From: Chitinophagaceae bacterium
Lineage (GTDB): Bacteria; Bacteroidota; Bacteroidia; Chitinophagales; Chitinophagaceae
Direction of reading: 5' to 3'
NCBI GenBank assembly: GCA_016720745.1
Contig: JADKKA010000018.1
Location: forward strand, 1,054,001 to 1,118,000
DNA length: 64,000 nucleotides
This document shows positions 8,382-16,429 of the stretch, one piece after another. Each line of letters starts with the position of its first letter. Position 1 is the stretch's first letter. The notes below the pieces were generated by a model. It saw only the letters and a list, made by a program, of their open reading frames with translations. It was not told the DNA's origin and did not search any database. Made by a program: the position numbers and the translations under genes.

Positions 8382-9582
8382 TTAATCCGGATGCGTTTTT
8401 TTTGGCTGGCTGCCGGTTGGTTTGTCCTTATTAGCACCGGTATTCACCGCCTTGGTTACCAGTTTACTCCCAAAACGATCCTTGATATCATCCACTGCTT
8501 TATAGAGATTCAGTTTCTCCACATTGTTTTCAAATAAACTCATTTGCATGGTGATCGGGATCATATGACTGAAGCGGACCCCCAGCAACCGAACAGGTCT
8601 TCCTTTCTGGTATGATTTGGTGAATAGATCTTTTACCTTGGCAATGAGCACATCATCCAGTGCGGTATAATCCACCGACTCCTGGCGGGAAATGGTTTCA
8701 AAATCAGAGTAACGGATTTTCACCGTTACACAACCGGTCATTTTCTCATCCTCTCTTAATCCGTAACAGGTTTTTTCAGTAAGTCTTACCAACTCTTTAT
8801 GCAGGAAATCCAGATCAGCATAATCGGAGTTAAACGTGTTTTCATGACTCATGCTTTTTTGTTCCCAGTCGGTTGTAATTTCTGCGCTGCCCCTGCCATG
8901 GGCTTTATGCCAGAGTGCTTCTCCCCATTTACCGGCAATTCTTTCCAGGTGTTCAATGGGTGTTTTGGCAATATCCTCAATCGTGTAAATGCCATAACTT
9001 TTTAAATGCTGTTCGGTTTGTTTACCAACGCCGTTGATTTTTTCAATACCCAGGGGCCAGAGAAATGCTGTTTCTTTTCCATGCAGAATTTCCAGAAAAC
9101 CATTGGGCTTGGCTTCGTTCGTAGCCATTTTGCTGATGAAACGGGCGGAAGATAATCCCCCCTGAAATGGGAAGCCCCGTTTCTTTGGTGATATGAATCC
9201 TCAGTTCCTGGGCAAATTTGGCCGCACCAAAATATTTTTCCATTCCGCTGAGATCAACATAGAATTCATCAATACTGGCCTTCTCAAATAAAGGGGCTTT
9301 GGCGGCAATGATATCGGTGACCCATCGGGAATACTGGCTGTATTGTTTGCTGCTGGCATGGGTCACGATGGCCTGCGGACATAATTGCAGGGCTTTCTTC
9401 ATCGGCATGGCCGAATGCACTCCAAATTTGCGGGCCTCGTAACTGCAGGTAGATACCACGCCGCGTTCATAACCGCCAATAATCACCGGCTTTCCTTTCA
9501 GCGCAGGATTATTCAGGATCTCTACCGATACAAAAAATGAATCGAGATCAAAATGGGCAATATATGGTAGCACAACATTCAC
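8382..9582 (-). pseudogene. dinB: DNA polymerase IV (DinB), one-base frameshift in a G6 run
   Basis: Y-family translesion polymerase. The N-terminal part (9582 to about 9157) has the catalytic signatures HFDLDSFFVSVE, CSYEARKFGV and KASIDEFYVDLS. The C-terminal part (9128 to 8382) has MATNEAKPNGFL, the helix-hairpin-helix INGVGKQTEQHL and the little-finger domain. The two parts are in different frames. Removing one base from the CCCCCC run at 9157-9162 (plus strand) restores PISGGLSSARFISKMATNEA, which fits the family exactly, giving about 399 residues. The start is probably GTG at 9582, preceded by AAGGA, with GTG at 9573 as an alternative. Whether the indel is real or a base-calling error cannot be decided here. 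All catalytic residues are intact. Confidence 0.88.
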
Positions 9583-9600
9583 TTCAATTTCCTTATACTC

Positions 9601-9738
9601 AATAAGAAGAAACAAGAACCAAGAAACAAAAATCAAAAAACAAGAATCAAGAAGCAATCTCCAAATAACGAACACCCAATATCTAATACCTAATACCCAA
9701 TCCCCCAATATCCTAATATCCCAATATCCCAATACCCC
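9601..9738. repeat. Low-complexity intergenic repeats upstream of dinB
   Basis: Two simple-sequence blocks fill the rimM-dinB gap. Bases 9601-9660 are an A-rich run of AAGAAACAA/AAGAATCAA units, and 9671-9738 are degenerate tandem copies of CCCAATAT/CCTAATAT. They stay open in one frame and would add a meaningless hydrophobic N-terminus to dinB if a more upstream start were chosen, so the internal GTG start is preferred. Confidence 0.65.
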
Positions 9739-9743
9739 TCTCT

Positions 9744-10262
9744 TCACCCCAGATAAATATCCAGCAACCCCTCCGGCAATTCCACCAGCACTTGTTTTTT
9801 CCGGTGGTCTACTTTTTCCAGTGAGTCTTCATGCAACGGTATCAGCACTTCTTTTCCCTGTATGTCGAGCCGGCATAACAACTGGTGAGGTTGTTCAATT
9901 ACTTCCAGGATGGGTCCCAGTGATTGTCCCTGATCAATGATCGTATACCCCAGCAATCCCGCGGGACTATTTTTAGAAGCAAATTTTTTATAGTCTGTTT
10001 CCGGGAGCCAGATTTTTTTCCTGGTGAGTTTACTGGCTGCTTCACGGGTATCGATGCCTTCCAGTTTCAGGTAGATCTCTTCATCAGATTTAATCGTGGT
10101 TGATTCAATGAACCAGGGAATAAAGGAATCTTTTTTGTCTTCAATGAAAATGGCCTGCAGTCCTTTCAGGGAGGTTTTTTTACCCAGCTCATGTTGCAGC
10201 AGGATTTCTCCTTTGAGTCCATGCACTGCCACAATTTTTCCGATGCTCAGGTAACCGGCCAT
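9744..10262 (-). CDS. rimM: Ribosome maturation factor RimM
   Basis: A 172-residue 30S assembly factor that binds S19 and helps mature the head of the 30S subunit. The N-terminal barrel begins GYLSIGKIVAVHGLKGEI, the RimM signature. The C-terminal PRC barrel covers about residues 95-172, with LLGYTIID and VLIPLHEDSLEKVD. I chose the ATG at 10262 because the longer frame would need TTG at 10286 and adds only eight unconserved residues. It lies downstream of rpsP on the same strand, the usual pairing, but an intrinsic terminator separates them. Confidence 0.93.
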   Translation of the reverse strand: MAGYLSIGKIVAVHGLKGEILLQHELGKKTSLKGLQAIFIEDKKDSFIPWFIESTTIKSDEEIYLKLEGIDTREAASKLTRKKIWLPETDYKKFASKNSPAGLLGYTIIDQGQSLGPILEVIEQPHQLLCRLDIQGKEVLIPLHEDSLEKVDHRKKQVLVELPEGLLDIYLG

Positions 10263-10308
10263 TTGTTTGATTTTTATTGGGAGCAAGCTAAAGTTTATCG
10301 ATAGTAAA

Positions 10309-10342
10309 CTAAAAAAAATCCCGGTTATAAAACCGGGATTTA
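10309..10342 (-). terminator. Intrinsic terminator between rpsP and rimM
   Basis: An 11-bp inverted repeat, AAATCCCGGTT/AACCGGGATTT, with a 3-base loop. On the minus strand it is followed by a run of eight T residues. This is a textbook rho-independent terminator after rpsP. RimM expression would depend on read-through or its own promoter. Confidence 0.85.
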
Positions 10343-10387
10343 AAAACTTTCAGGATTTGGTATAGTACCGGCAATGGCCGGTAAGGT

Positions 10388-10828
10388 TTATCCTTCACCG
10401 CCACCTTCCGTTCTGCGTTCAGGCCTGCGGCCTGGTGCACCACGTCTGGCTCTTTTCTGGCGGGCTGCTTCTTCCTGGCGTTTCTTCACCTGCACATCGT
10501 GCTCAGCACTCCAGCTGGTGAATTTTTCCATGGCAGTTGCTTCATCAAACAGTCCCAGCCCCACACCACGGAGCAGGTGTTTGAGATACAATACACCTTT
10601 AAAGCTCAGGATCCGGCGAACAGTGTCCGTTGGTGTGGCACCTTTGTTCAGCCATTCGAGGGCTTTCTGGCGATCCAGCTGAATAGTAGCAGGAACGGTC
10701 AGGGGGTTATAAGTACCTAATTTCTGGATGAATTTCCCGTCACGAGGTGCGCGGGAGTCGGCTACTACAATGAAGTAGAAGGGTCTTTTCTTAGACCCGT
10801 GTCTTTGAAGACGGATTTTGGCAGACAT
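10388..10828 (-). CDS. rpsP: 30S ribosomal protein S16
   Basis: Small-subunit protein S16 with the signature KIRLQRHGSKKRPFYFIVVADSR at its N-terminus (read as KIRLQRHGSKK then RPFYFIVVADSR). The conserved core ends near residue 80. It is 146 residues, longer than the roughly 80-90 of E. coli; the extra C-terminal half contains a basic Arg/Gly/Glu tail (QKRARRGAPGRRPERRTEGG) as in other Bacteroidota S16 proteins. It sits downstream of ffh and upstream of rimM in the familiar ffh-rpsP-rimM order. Confidence 0.96.
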   Translation of the reverse strand: MSAKIRLQRHGSKKRPFYFIVVADSRAPRDGKFIQKLGTYNPLTVPATIQLDRQKALEWLNKGATPTDTVRRILSFKGVLYLKHLLRGVGLGLFDEATAMEKFTSWSAEHDVQVKKRQEEAARQKRARRGAPGRRPERRTEGGGEG

Positions 10829-10922
10829 TAAATAGACATTTAACGTTAAACAATAATTGTTAGTCCGGTTGAAACCGGGCGACGAAGATAAGCCCGAAAA
10901 AGCATAATGACAAGTGAATGTT

Positions 10923-11029
10923 CAGTCTGTCAGTCGACAGTCAGTCATCAGCAGTCATCAGTCGACAGTCAGCAGTCTGGCAGTCAGTCAGTACTGGCTC
11001 TTGACTCCCGACTCAAGACTCCCGACTAC
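10923..11029. repeat. GTCAGTCA/GACTCCCGACTC microrepeat tract
   Basis: Irregular tandem repeats of CAGTCGACAGTCAGTCATCA type are followed by ACTCCCGACTCAAGACTCCC. The tract fills most of the rpsP-ffh gap and runs up to and over the ffh stop codon at 11026-11028. A related reverse-complement tract is at 8305-8346. The GTCGAC palindromes give many small potential hairpins. Confidence 0.6.
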
Positions 11030-12351
11030 TTCTTCATCCCGGGGATCATCCTTCCAAAAGCGCCCAGTTTATTCATATTCTTCATCATGCCGCGCATTTG
11101 CTCAAATTGCTTCATGAAATTGTTCACTTCCTGGATATCCTTGCCGGCTCCTTTGGCAATCCTTTTCTTCCGGTTGCCATCGATCAGGTCCGGATCCTCC
11201 CTTTCGGCCGGGGTCATGGAGTTGATCATGGCCTCGATGCCTTTGAAAGAATCTTCATTGATATCCACATCCTTGATCTTGGCACCCACACCGGGGATCA
11301 TCCCCAGCATATCTTTCATATTCCCCATTTTTTTGATTTGTTCCAGCTGCATCTTAAAGTCGGAAAAATCAAATTTGTTCTTACGGAGTTTGGCTTCCAG
11401 CTTTTTGGCTTCCACTTCATCAAACTGGGCCTGGGCTTTTTCCACGAGCGTAGTAATATCCCCCATCCCCAGGATCCTTTGCGCCATCCTGTCCGGATAG
11501 AATACATCCAGGGTATCCATCTTTTCACCACTGCTGATGAATTTGATGGGTTTGTTGACCGTGTATTTGATGGAAAGGGCCGCACCACCCCTGGTATCGC
11601 CATCCAGTTTGGTCAGTACCACGCCGGAGAAATCAAGCCGGTCATTAAAGGCCTTCGCTGTATTCACGGCATCCTGACCGGTCATGCTGTCCACCACGAA
11701 CAGGATCTCCTGCGGGTTCACAGCTTTCTTGATATTGGCTACTTCGGTCATCATCACTTCATCTACGGCCAGACGGCCGGCCGTATCGATGATCACCACA
11801 TTCTTATTCTTGCTTCTGGCTTCTTTGACGGCATTCTGCGCAATGGAAACCGCATCCTTGCTCTCTGCTTCAATATAAACGTCAATTCCAATCTGCTCTC
11901 CTAACACCCGGAGCTGTTCCATCGCCGCAGGGCGGTAAATATCAGCAGCCACCAGCAGGGGAGAGAGGGCTTTCTTGGTCTTCAGGTAATTCGCCAGCTT
12001 ACCACTGAAAGTGGTTTTACCGCTACCCTGTAAACCGGCAATTAAAATGATCGCCGGATTCCCTTTGGCATTGAATACAGCTTCTGCTCCGCCCATCAGC
12101 TCAGCCAGTTCATCCTTCACAATCTTGGTCATCAACTGACCAGGAGAAATGGCATTGATTACTTTTTCACCTACTGCTTTGTCCTTTACCCGGTCAGTAA
12201 AGTCTTTTGCAATCTTGTAGTTCACATCCGCATCCACAAGTGCCCGGCGGATATCCTTTACGGTGGCCGCAATATTCAGTTCTGTGATCCGGGCCTGGCC
12301 TTTGATATTCTTAAAGGCTGATTCTAATTTTTCCTGTAAACTGTTGAACAT
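11026..12351 (-). CDS. ffh: Signal recognition particle protein Ffh (SRP54)
   Basis: GTPase subunit of the signal recognition particle, 441 residues, full length. The N domain is residues 1-90. The G domain carries the P-loop GLQGSGKTTFSGKL, the I-box region ADIYRPAAMEQL, DTAGRLAVDE and the base-specificity motif TKLDGDTRGG. The methionine-rich M domain spans about 300-441 (MGNMKDMLGMIPGVG, KQFEQMRGMMKNMNK) and binds 4.5S RNA and signal peptides. It targets inner-membrane proteins co-translationally. No 4.5S RNA gene is recognised nearby. It lies between rpoD and rpsP on the same strand. Confidence 0.97.
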   Translation of the reverse strand: MFNSLQEKLESAFKNIKGQARITELNIAATVKDIRRALVDADVNYKIAKDFTDRVKDKAVGEKVINAISPGQLMTKIVKDELAELMGGAEAVFNAKGNPAIILIAGLQGSGKTTFSGKLANYLKTKKALSPLLVAADIYRPAAMEQLRVLGEQIGIDVYIEAESKDAVSIAQNAVKEARSKNKNVVIIDTAGRLAVDEVMMTEVANIKKAVNPQEILFVVDSMTGQDAVNTAKAFNDRLDFSGVVLTKLDGDTRGGAALSIKYTVNKPIKFISSGEKMDTLDVFYPDRMAQRILGMGDITTLVEKAQAQFDEVEAKKLEAKLRKNKFDFSDFKMQLEQIKKMGNMKDMLGMIPGVGAKIKDVDINEDSFKGIEAMINSMTPAEREDPDLIDGNRKKRIAKGAGKDIQEVNNFMKQFEQMRGMMKNMNKLGAFGRMIPGMKK

Positions 12352-12469
12352 ATTTCACTTTTTCATTTTCTCCCTGGGTTCACCGTTTAAATCGGATACC
12401 CAGAGCTAAAGTCAATTGAGTCCGGCTGCTTTACTCCCTGTAAAAGGGACCGCCAACCTGTTGTAAAAT

Positions 12470-12498
12470 AAAAAGTGAACATCAAATGTTCACTTTTT
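12470..12498 (-). terminator. Intrinsic terminator after rpoD
   Basis: A near-perfect hairpin AAAAAGTGAACAT/ATGTTCACTTTTT with a 3-base loop. On the minus strand the 3' arm runs into TTTTTATTTTAC. It lies between rpoD (ending at 12588) and ffh and separates their transcripts. The symmetric A/T flanks would also let it work in the other direction. Confidence 0.75.
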
Positions 12499-12587
12499 AA
12501 AGAGTTGCAAAGATACTACTTAAGAAAGCTTTGCAGTATTTATTGAAATGTAAAGTTTTATTGCAGGTACTTGTTTTTAGTTAAAAA

Positions 12588-13457
12588 TCAGGTTCCCAAA
12601 TAAGTCCTCAGCAGCTGACAGCGGTTGGAAGCCTTGAGTTTGGTAATGGCTTTATCCTTGATCTGGCGGACCCTTTCCCGGGTCAGACTGAATTTTTCGC
12701 CAATATCTTCCAGGCTCATCGGATGATCGACGCCAATCCCAAAAAAGTAGCAGATCACTTCCTTTTGTCTTTCCGTAAGGGTTTTCAGGCTCCTGTCGAT
12801 TTCAGTTTTTAGCGACTCGTTGTATTCCAGGGCGCCGTCTGTTTTTTCGGCGTTGGGGTTCTCCAGCACATCCATCAGGGTATTTTCTTCGCCTTCGGAT
12901 AGGGGGGAGTCCATGCTCACGTGACGGGCATTGATACCCAGGGTGGAAGTCACTTCTTCGATATCCATTTCCAGCACTTCAGCCAGTTCTTCGGCGGATG
13001 GTTCACGCTCATATTGCTGTTCCAGCAGGGAATAGGCTTTCTGGATACGGTTGGTTAAACCAACTTTATTCAGTGGCAGCCTTACGATCCGGGACTGTTC
13101 TGCCAGGGACTGTAAAATACTCTGACGGATCCACCATACGGCATAGGAAATGAATTTGAAACCCCTGGTTTCATCAAAACGCTGTGCAGCCTTGATCAGG
13201 CCCACATTCCCCTCATTGATCAGGTCGGGAAGTGACAATCCCTGATTCTGGTACTGCTTGGCCACTGATACCACAAAACGCAGGTTGGCCTTGGTCAGGC
13301 GATCCAATGCACGTTGATCTCCCTGTTTGATCAGGGTGGCCAGTCTTACTTCTTCTTCGGGGGAAATGAGTTCTACCTTGCCGATTTCCTGCAGGTACTT
13401 CTCTAAGCTCTGCGATTCACGATTGGTAATAGATTTCGTGATCTTGAGTTGCCTCAT
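12588..13457 (-). CDS. rpoD: Primary RNA polymerase sigma factor (RpoD/SigA, Bacteroidota type)
   Basis: Housekeeping sigma factor of 289 residues, the short form typical of Bacteroidota, lacking region 1.1 and the large non-conserved insert. Region 1.2 is SLEKYLQEIGKVELISPEEE. Region 2 includes KANLRFVVSVAKQYQNQGL, DLINEGNVGLIKAAQRFD and FISYAVWWIRQSI. Region 3 starts at RIVRLPLNK. Region 4 has SLEDIGEKFSLTRERVRQIK. I place the start at 13457 (MRQLKITKSI), two codons inside the longest frame, because this is the conserved family N-terminus. It recognises the TTTG/TAnnTTTG promoters seen elsewhere in the window. Confidence 0.96.
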   Translation of the reverse strand: MRQLKITKSITNRESQSLEKYLQEIGKVELISPEEEVRLATLIKQGDQRALDRLTKANLRFVVSVAKQYQNQGLSLPDLINEGNVGLIKAAQRFDETRGFKFISYAVWWIRQSILQSLAEQSRIVRLPLNKVGLTNRIQKAYSLLEQQYEREPSAEELAEVLEMDIEEVTSTLGINARHVSMDSPLSEGEENTLMDVLENPNAEKTDGALEYNESLKTEIDRSLKTLTERQKEVICYFFGIGVDHPMSLEDIGEKFSLTRERVRQIKDKAITKLKASNRCQLLRTYLGT

Positions 13458-13580
13458 GCTCATAGGTATGGTTTTAAATGGTGTATTTTAAGGGTTTAAG
13501 AATCTGTTTGGGTCACTTAATGACTCAAAAAATACCCACCACAATGTCATTCGTTGTTCAGAACGTATTGAACTTCAAAG

Positions 13581-13611
13581 CAATTTATAGCTTTAGCCGG
13601 TATCAGCCAAA
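13581..13611 (-). promoter_or_regulatory. Possible rpoD promoter
   Basis: On the minus strand TTTG (13608-13611) is followed about 18 bases later by TATAAATTG, a loose match to the Bacteroidota -7 element TAnnTTTG. The implied leader is about 120 bases. This is a weak call based only on pattern and spacing. Confidence 0.25.
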
Positions 13612-13767
13612 AAAACTTTGACATGCTCTTAACGAATTCAAGGGCAATAATATTTTGGTAACCCGGACCCTGTTACCGGAACGGGGAAAAATAAAGAACA
13701 AAATATGACGGTGCAATCATTATTTCTTTATTATTGCACCGGTCACTATACTATCAGAGACGAAGTA

Positions 13768-14148
13768 ATGAGTAAACAATTATACACTTTAGAGTTCCCT
13801 GTTCGCTGCTCGCCATCAATTCTTTATGAGTTTTTGTCTACCCCCGCAGGGCTGGCGGAATGGTTTGCCGATAAAGCAGATGAAAGAGATAATATATTTT
13901 ATTTTGGCTGGGACAGCAGTTCCTACGAAAAGGCAGAGCTCCTGGAAAAAGAACAGGATAAATATATTCGCTTTCACTGGATGACAGCTCCCAAGGAGGA
14001 GTATTTTGAATTCCGGATCGAAAAATCGGATATCACCAATCAAACCATCCTGATCATTAAGGATTTTGCAGAGAAGAAAGAGTTGAAGGATCAGAGTATG
14101 CTTTGGGAATATCAGGTCAAAGAACTCTTTCACCGGCTGGGCAACTGA
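13768..14148 (+). CDS. START-like/AHSA1-type domain protein
   Basis: A 126-residue single-domain protein. The start is set at ATG 13768 (SKQLYTLEFPVRCSPSILY); the 21 residues upstream in the longer frame look unrelated. The sequence follows the START-like fold: EFPVRCSPSILYEFLSTPAG, then LAEWFADKAD, and a C-terminal helix SMLWEYQVKELFHRLG. These helix-grip proteins bind hydrophobic ligands or partner proteins. A Bacteroidota-specific START-like family has this length and pattern. The ligand is unknown. It is convergent with the next gene, with four bases between the stops. Confidence 0.75.
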   Translation: MSKQLYTLEFPVRCSPSILYEFLSTPAGLAEWFADKADERDNIFYFGWDSSSYEKAELLEKEQDKYIRFHWMTAPKEEYFEFRIEKSDITNQTILIIKDFAEKKELKDQSMLWEYQVKELFHRLGN

Positions 14149-14152
14149 TGCC

Positions 14153-14806
14153 TTATTCCAGCAGTTTTACCAATGAAAAATAATGCCAGGCCAGTACTTC
14201 AGTAATGTTGTACGGACCTTCCCATGCATCCAGTGGTATTTGTTTGGCCAGTTTAAGAAAGGGCTGACCAAGGATGATGGTTTCCCATTCTTCCTGGCTG
14301 ATGGCTGATACCGGTTTATAATTGTCTGTTTCAAAATGATGTTCCCATTCGGTATTATTGATGCAGATATAATAGGCACTGGCTGTCAATCCTTCTGCAG
14401 CCGGATCACTGGCTGCTTTCAGTTGTTGAAAACCTTTCATTATTTTTTGTTCAAACCTTTTTTTGTAAAGCCCCGATAAATGAAGGGTAACACTAAAAGA
14501 ACGACCCCACCAGAAAAGGGTACGTATCGCCATGATATCTGTTTTTGAAAAATAACGGGGATGATCCAGCACTACCCAGGGCAACCCGCGATACTGTTCC
14601 CCCGCAGTTACTTTGCAGGAACTGGCCAATACTTCCTCCGGTACTACACCTTCCAGGCTCTCATAAAGAGTTTCTTCCTGCAGGTAGCGCAGCGCTCCAA
14701 ACAGATCTTTTACTTTTTGTATGATCCTGTTCTTTGTTAAAATCCAGTCAGCATTTTTTACCAGTTCCATCTCCGATGATGAAAGCCTTATTTTTGCCTG
14801 ATTCAT
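14153..14806 (-). CDS. Conserved protein of unknown function
   Basis: A soluble-looking 217-residue protein without signal peptide or membrane segment. I do not recognise its family with certainty. Visible features are an N-terminal helical region (SSEMELVKNADWILTKNRII), a central LPWVVLDHPRYFSKTDI, and an aromatic-rich LFWWGRSFSVTLHLSG. Its start codon is only 12 bases from the divergent LptF/G permease start, so each promoter must overlap the other gene's 5' end. That arrangement suggests co-regulation, but no function follows from it. Confidence 0.7.
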   Translation of the reverse strand: MNQAKIRLSSSEMELVKNADWILTKNRIIQKVKDLFGALRYLQEETLYESLEGVVPEEVLASSCKVTAGEQYRGLPWVVLDHPRYFSKTDIMAIRTLFWWGRSFSVTLHLSGLYKKRFEQKIMKGFQQLKAASDPAAEGLTASAYYICINNTEWEHHFETDNYKPVSAISQEEWETIILGQPFLKLAKQIPLDAWEGPYNITEVLAWHYFSLVKLLE

Positions 14807-14818
14807 ACTTTAAAGATA

Positions 14819-16255
14819 GTGTTCAAAAAACTGGACCGGCTTATTATCCGGGCATTTATCGGGCCTTTTGTGGCCACTTTTTTCATCACCCTCCTGGTGC
14901 TGATCATGCAGTTTTTCTGGCTGTACATAGATGATTTTGTAGGAAAGGGACTCGATAACAGTATCATTTTTGAATTCCTGCTATACCTGAGTGCTACCCT
15001 GGTACCTCTGGCCCTGCCACTGGCTATCCTGCTTTCTTCCCTGATGACTTTTGGTAACCTGGGTGAAAGTTTTGAACTCGTTGCCATCAAATCGGCTGGT
15101 ATCTCCCTGCTTCGTTTTATGCGGCCCTTGTTTTTTGTAACCATCTTACTGGGGGGCGTGGCATTTGTCTTTGCCAATTATGTGATTCCTGTCGCCAATC
15201 TCAAACAAAGAACCTTACTCGCAGATATTGTGTATGCCAAACCGGCCTTTGATCTGAAAGAAGGAGTATTCTATGATAAGATCAGTGGCTTTGCCATCAA
15301 GATCGGTCATAAAGAATCCGACAGTATCATCCGGGATGTGATCATCTATGAACAGGGAAACCAGTTACAGGATAATTTTATCATTGCCAAAAGCGGAGTA
15401 ATGCGGGTAACCGAAAACCGCCGCTTCCTCGAGTTTAACCTGCAGGATGGCTGGAGATACCAGGAAAGAGGACAATTATACGACCGGAATAATTCCGAGT
15501 TTGTGAGAATCGGGTTCAAAGAATTTAAAAAGCAATTCGACCTCAGCTCCCTTGGATTTACCAACCGCACCGCCGACAGTGTCAACAAGAACAATGAAAA
15601 AATGCTGAGCATGCGGCAACTGGAAAAAATCATTGACTCCATGAGAAAGGAGAACCGGCAAACGACAGAACAAACCCGCCGAGACCTGATGCGGCCCTTC
15701 CGTTTTATTACCAACCTGGACTCCAATTACTCCAAAAAAATTGACAGTTCCGGAAAATACCAGTTCAAAAACGTTGATACATTCCTGCCGGATTCAGCCA
15801 GATCAAGTGTGAATGAAAATGTGCGCAACAGTACCCGCTCCGTAGCCGTTGGCATCGAATCAACCAATACGACCTACGCCTATAAAGAAAGAGAACTCCG
15901 TAAACACCAGATCGAGTGGCACCGGAAAATTGTACTCTCCCTGGCCTGTGTGGTGCTGTTCCTGATCGGGGCGCCGTTGGGTGCCATTATCCGCAAAGGC
16001 GGACTGGGTACCCCCCTCATTTTTGCCATCATTTTCTTTATGCTGTTTTATTTCTCCAGTACCACCGGTGAAAAATTTGCCAAAGAAAACAGCCTGACCC
16101 CCTTTACCGGGATGTGGCTGGCTACTTTTTTACTGCTGCCCGTGGGTATCTTCCTGACACACAAGGCTATGCGCGATTCCCAATTGTTCAATAAAGAATA
16201 TTATAACAGAACAATTCGCCGGATCCGCTCCTTTATTGGCAAATCTCCCAAATAA
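14819..16255 (+). CDS. LptF/LptG family LPS export permease
   Basis: Inner-membrane permease of the YjgP/YjgQ family, 478 residues. With LptB it would pull lipopolysaccharide from the inner membrane into the Lpt bridge. Membrane segments are near residues 10-35, 45-75 and 95-120, and three more lie after about residue 365 (IVLSLACVVLFLIGAPLGA, PLIFAIIFFMLFYF, MWLATFLLLPVGIFL). The periplasmic beta-jellyroll spans about 130-350. The start is GTG at 14819, which gives the conserved FKKLDRLIIRAFIGPFVATF. The middle region contains a Bacteroidota-type insertion rich in Arg and Asn. Whether it plays the LptF or LptG role is not clear. Confidence 0.9.
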   Translation: MFKKLDRLIIRAFIGPFVATFFITLLVLIMQFFWLYIDDFVGKGLDNSIIFEFLLYLSATLVPLALPLAILLSSLMTFGNLGESFELVAIKSAGISLLRFMRPLFFVTILLGGVAFVFANYVIPVANLKQRTLLADIVYAKPAFDLKEGVFYDKISGFAIKIGHKESDSIIRDVIIYEQGNQLQDNFIIAKSGVMRVTENRRFLEFNLQDGWRYQERGQLYDRNNSEFVRIGFKEFKKQFDLSSLGFTNRTADSVNKNNEKMLSMRQLEKIIDSMRKENRQTTEQTRRDLMRPFRFITNLDSNYSKKIDSSGKYQFKNVDTFLPDSARSSVNENVRNSTRSVAVGIESTNTTYAYKERELRKHQIEWHRKIVLSLACVVLFLIGAPLGAIIRKGGLGTPLIFAIIFFMLFYFSSTTGEKFAKENSLTPFTGMWLATFLLLPVGIFLTHKAMRDSQLFNKEYYNRTIRRIRSFIGKSPK

Positions 16256-16429
16256 AAAAATCACCTATTTGTGGTATAGGTTGAAGCCCGCTGAATCCTA
16301 AACTTTACATAACAAGGAGCCGTTTGCTCAAAGGCAATGCCCGTTTACTAAGTCTATAGTGATCGCTCCGGATTTTTGTTCGATTTTCATGCTCATAAAA
16401 TGCTGCTTATGCAACGATCAACATTAAAG

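Noticed and set aside
9157..9162. Programmed frameshifting in dinB at the G6 run
   Set aside because: No downstream stimulatory structure or known precedent is seen, and the same kind of +1 homopolymer change occurs in three unrelated genes here, which favours sequence error.
10907..11904. Long plus-strand frames opposite ffh (197 and 268 residues)
   Set aside because: They are antisense shadows of the highly conserved ffh gene and have no domain or start signal of their own.
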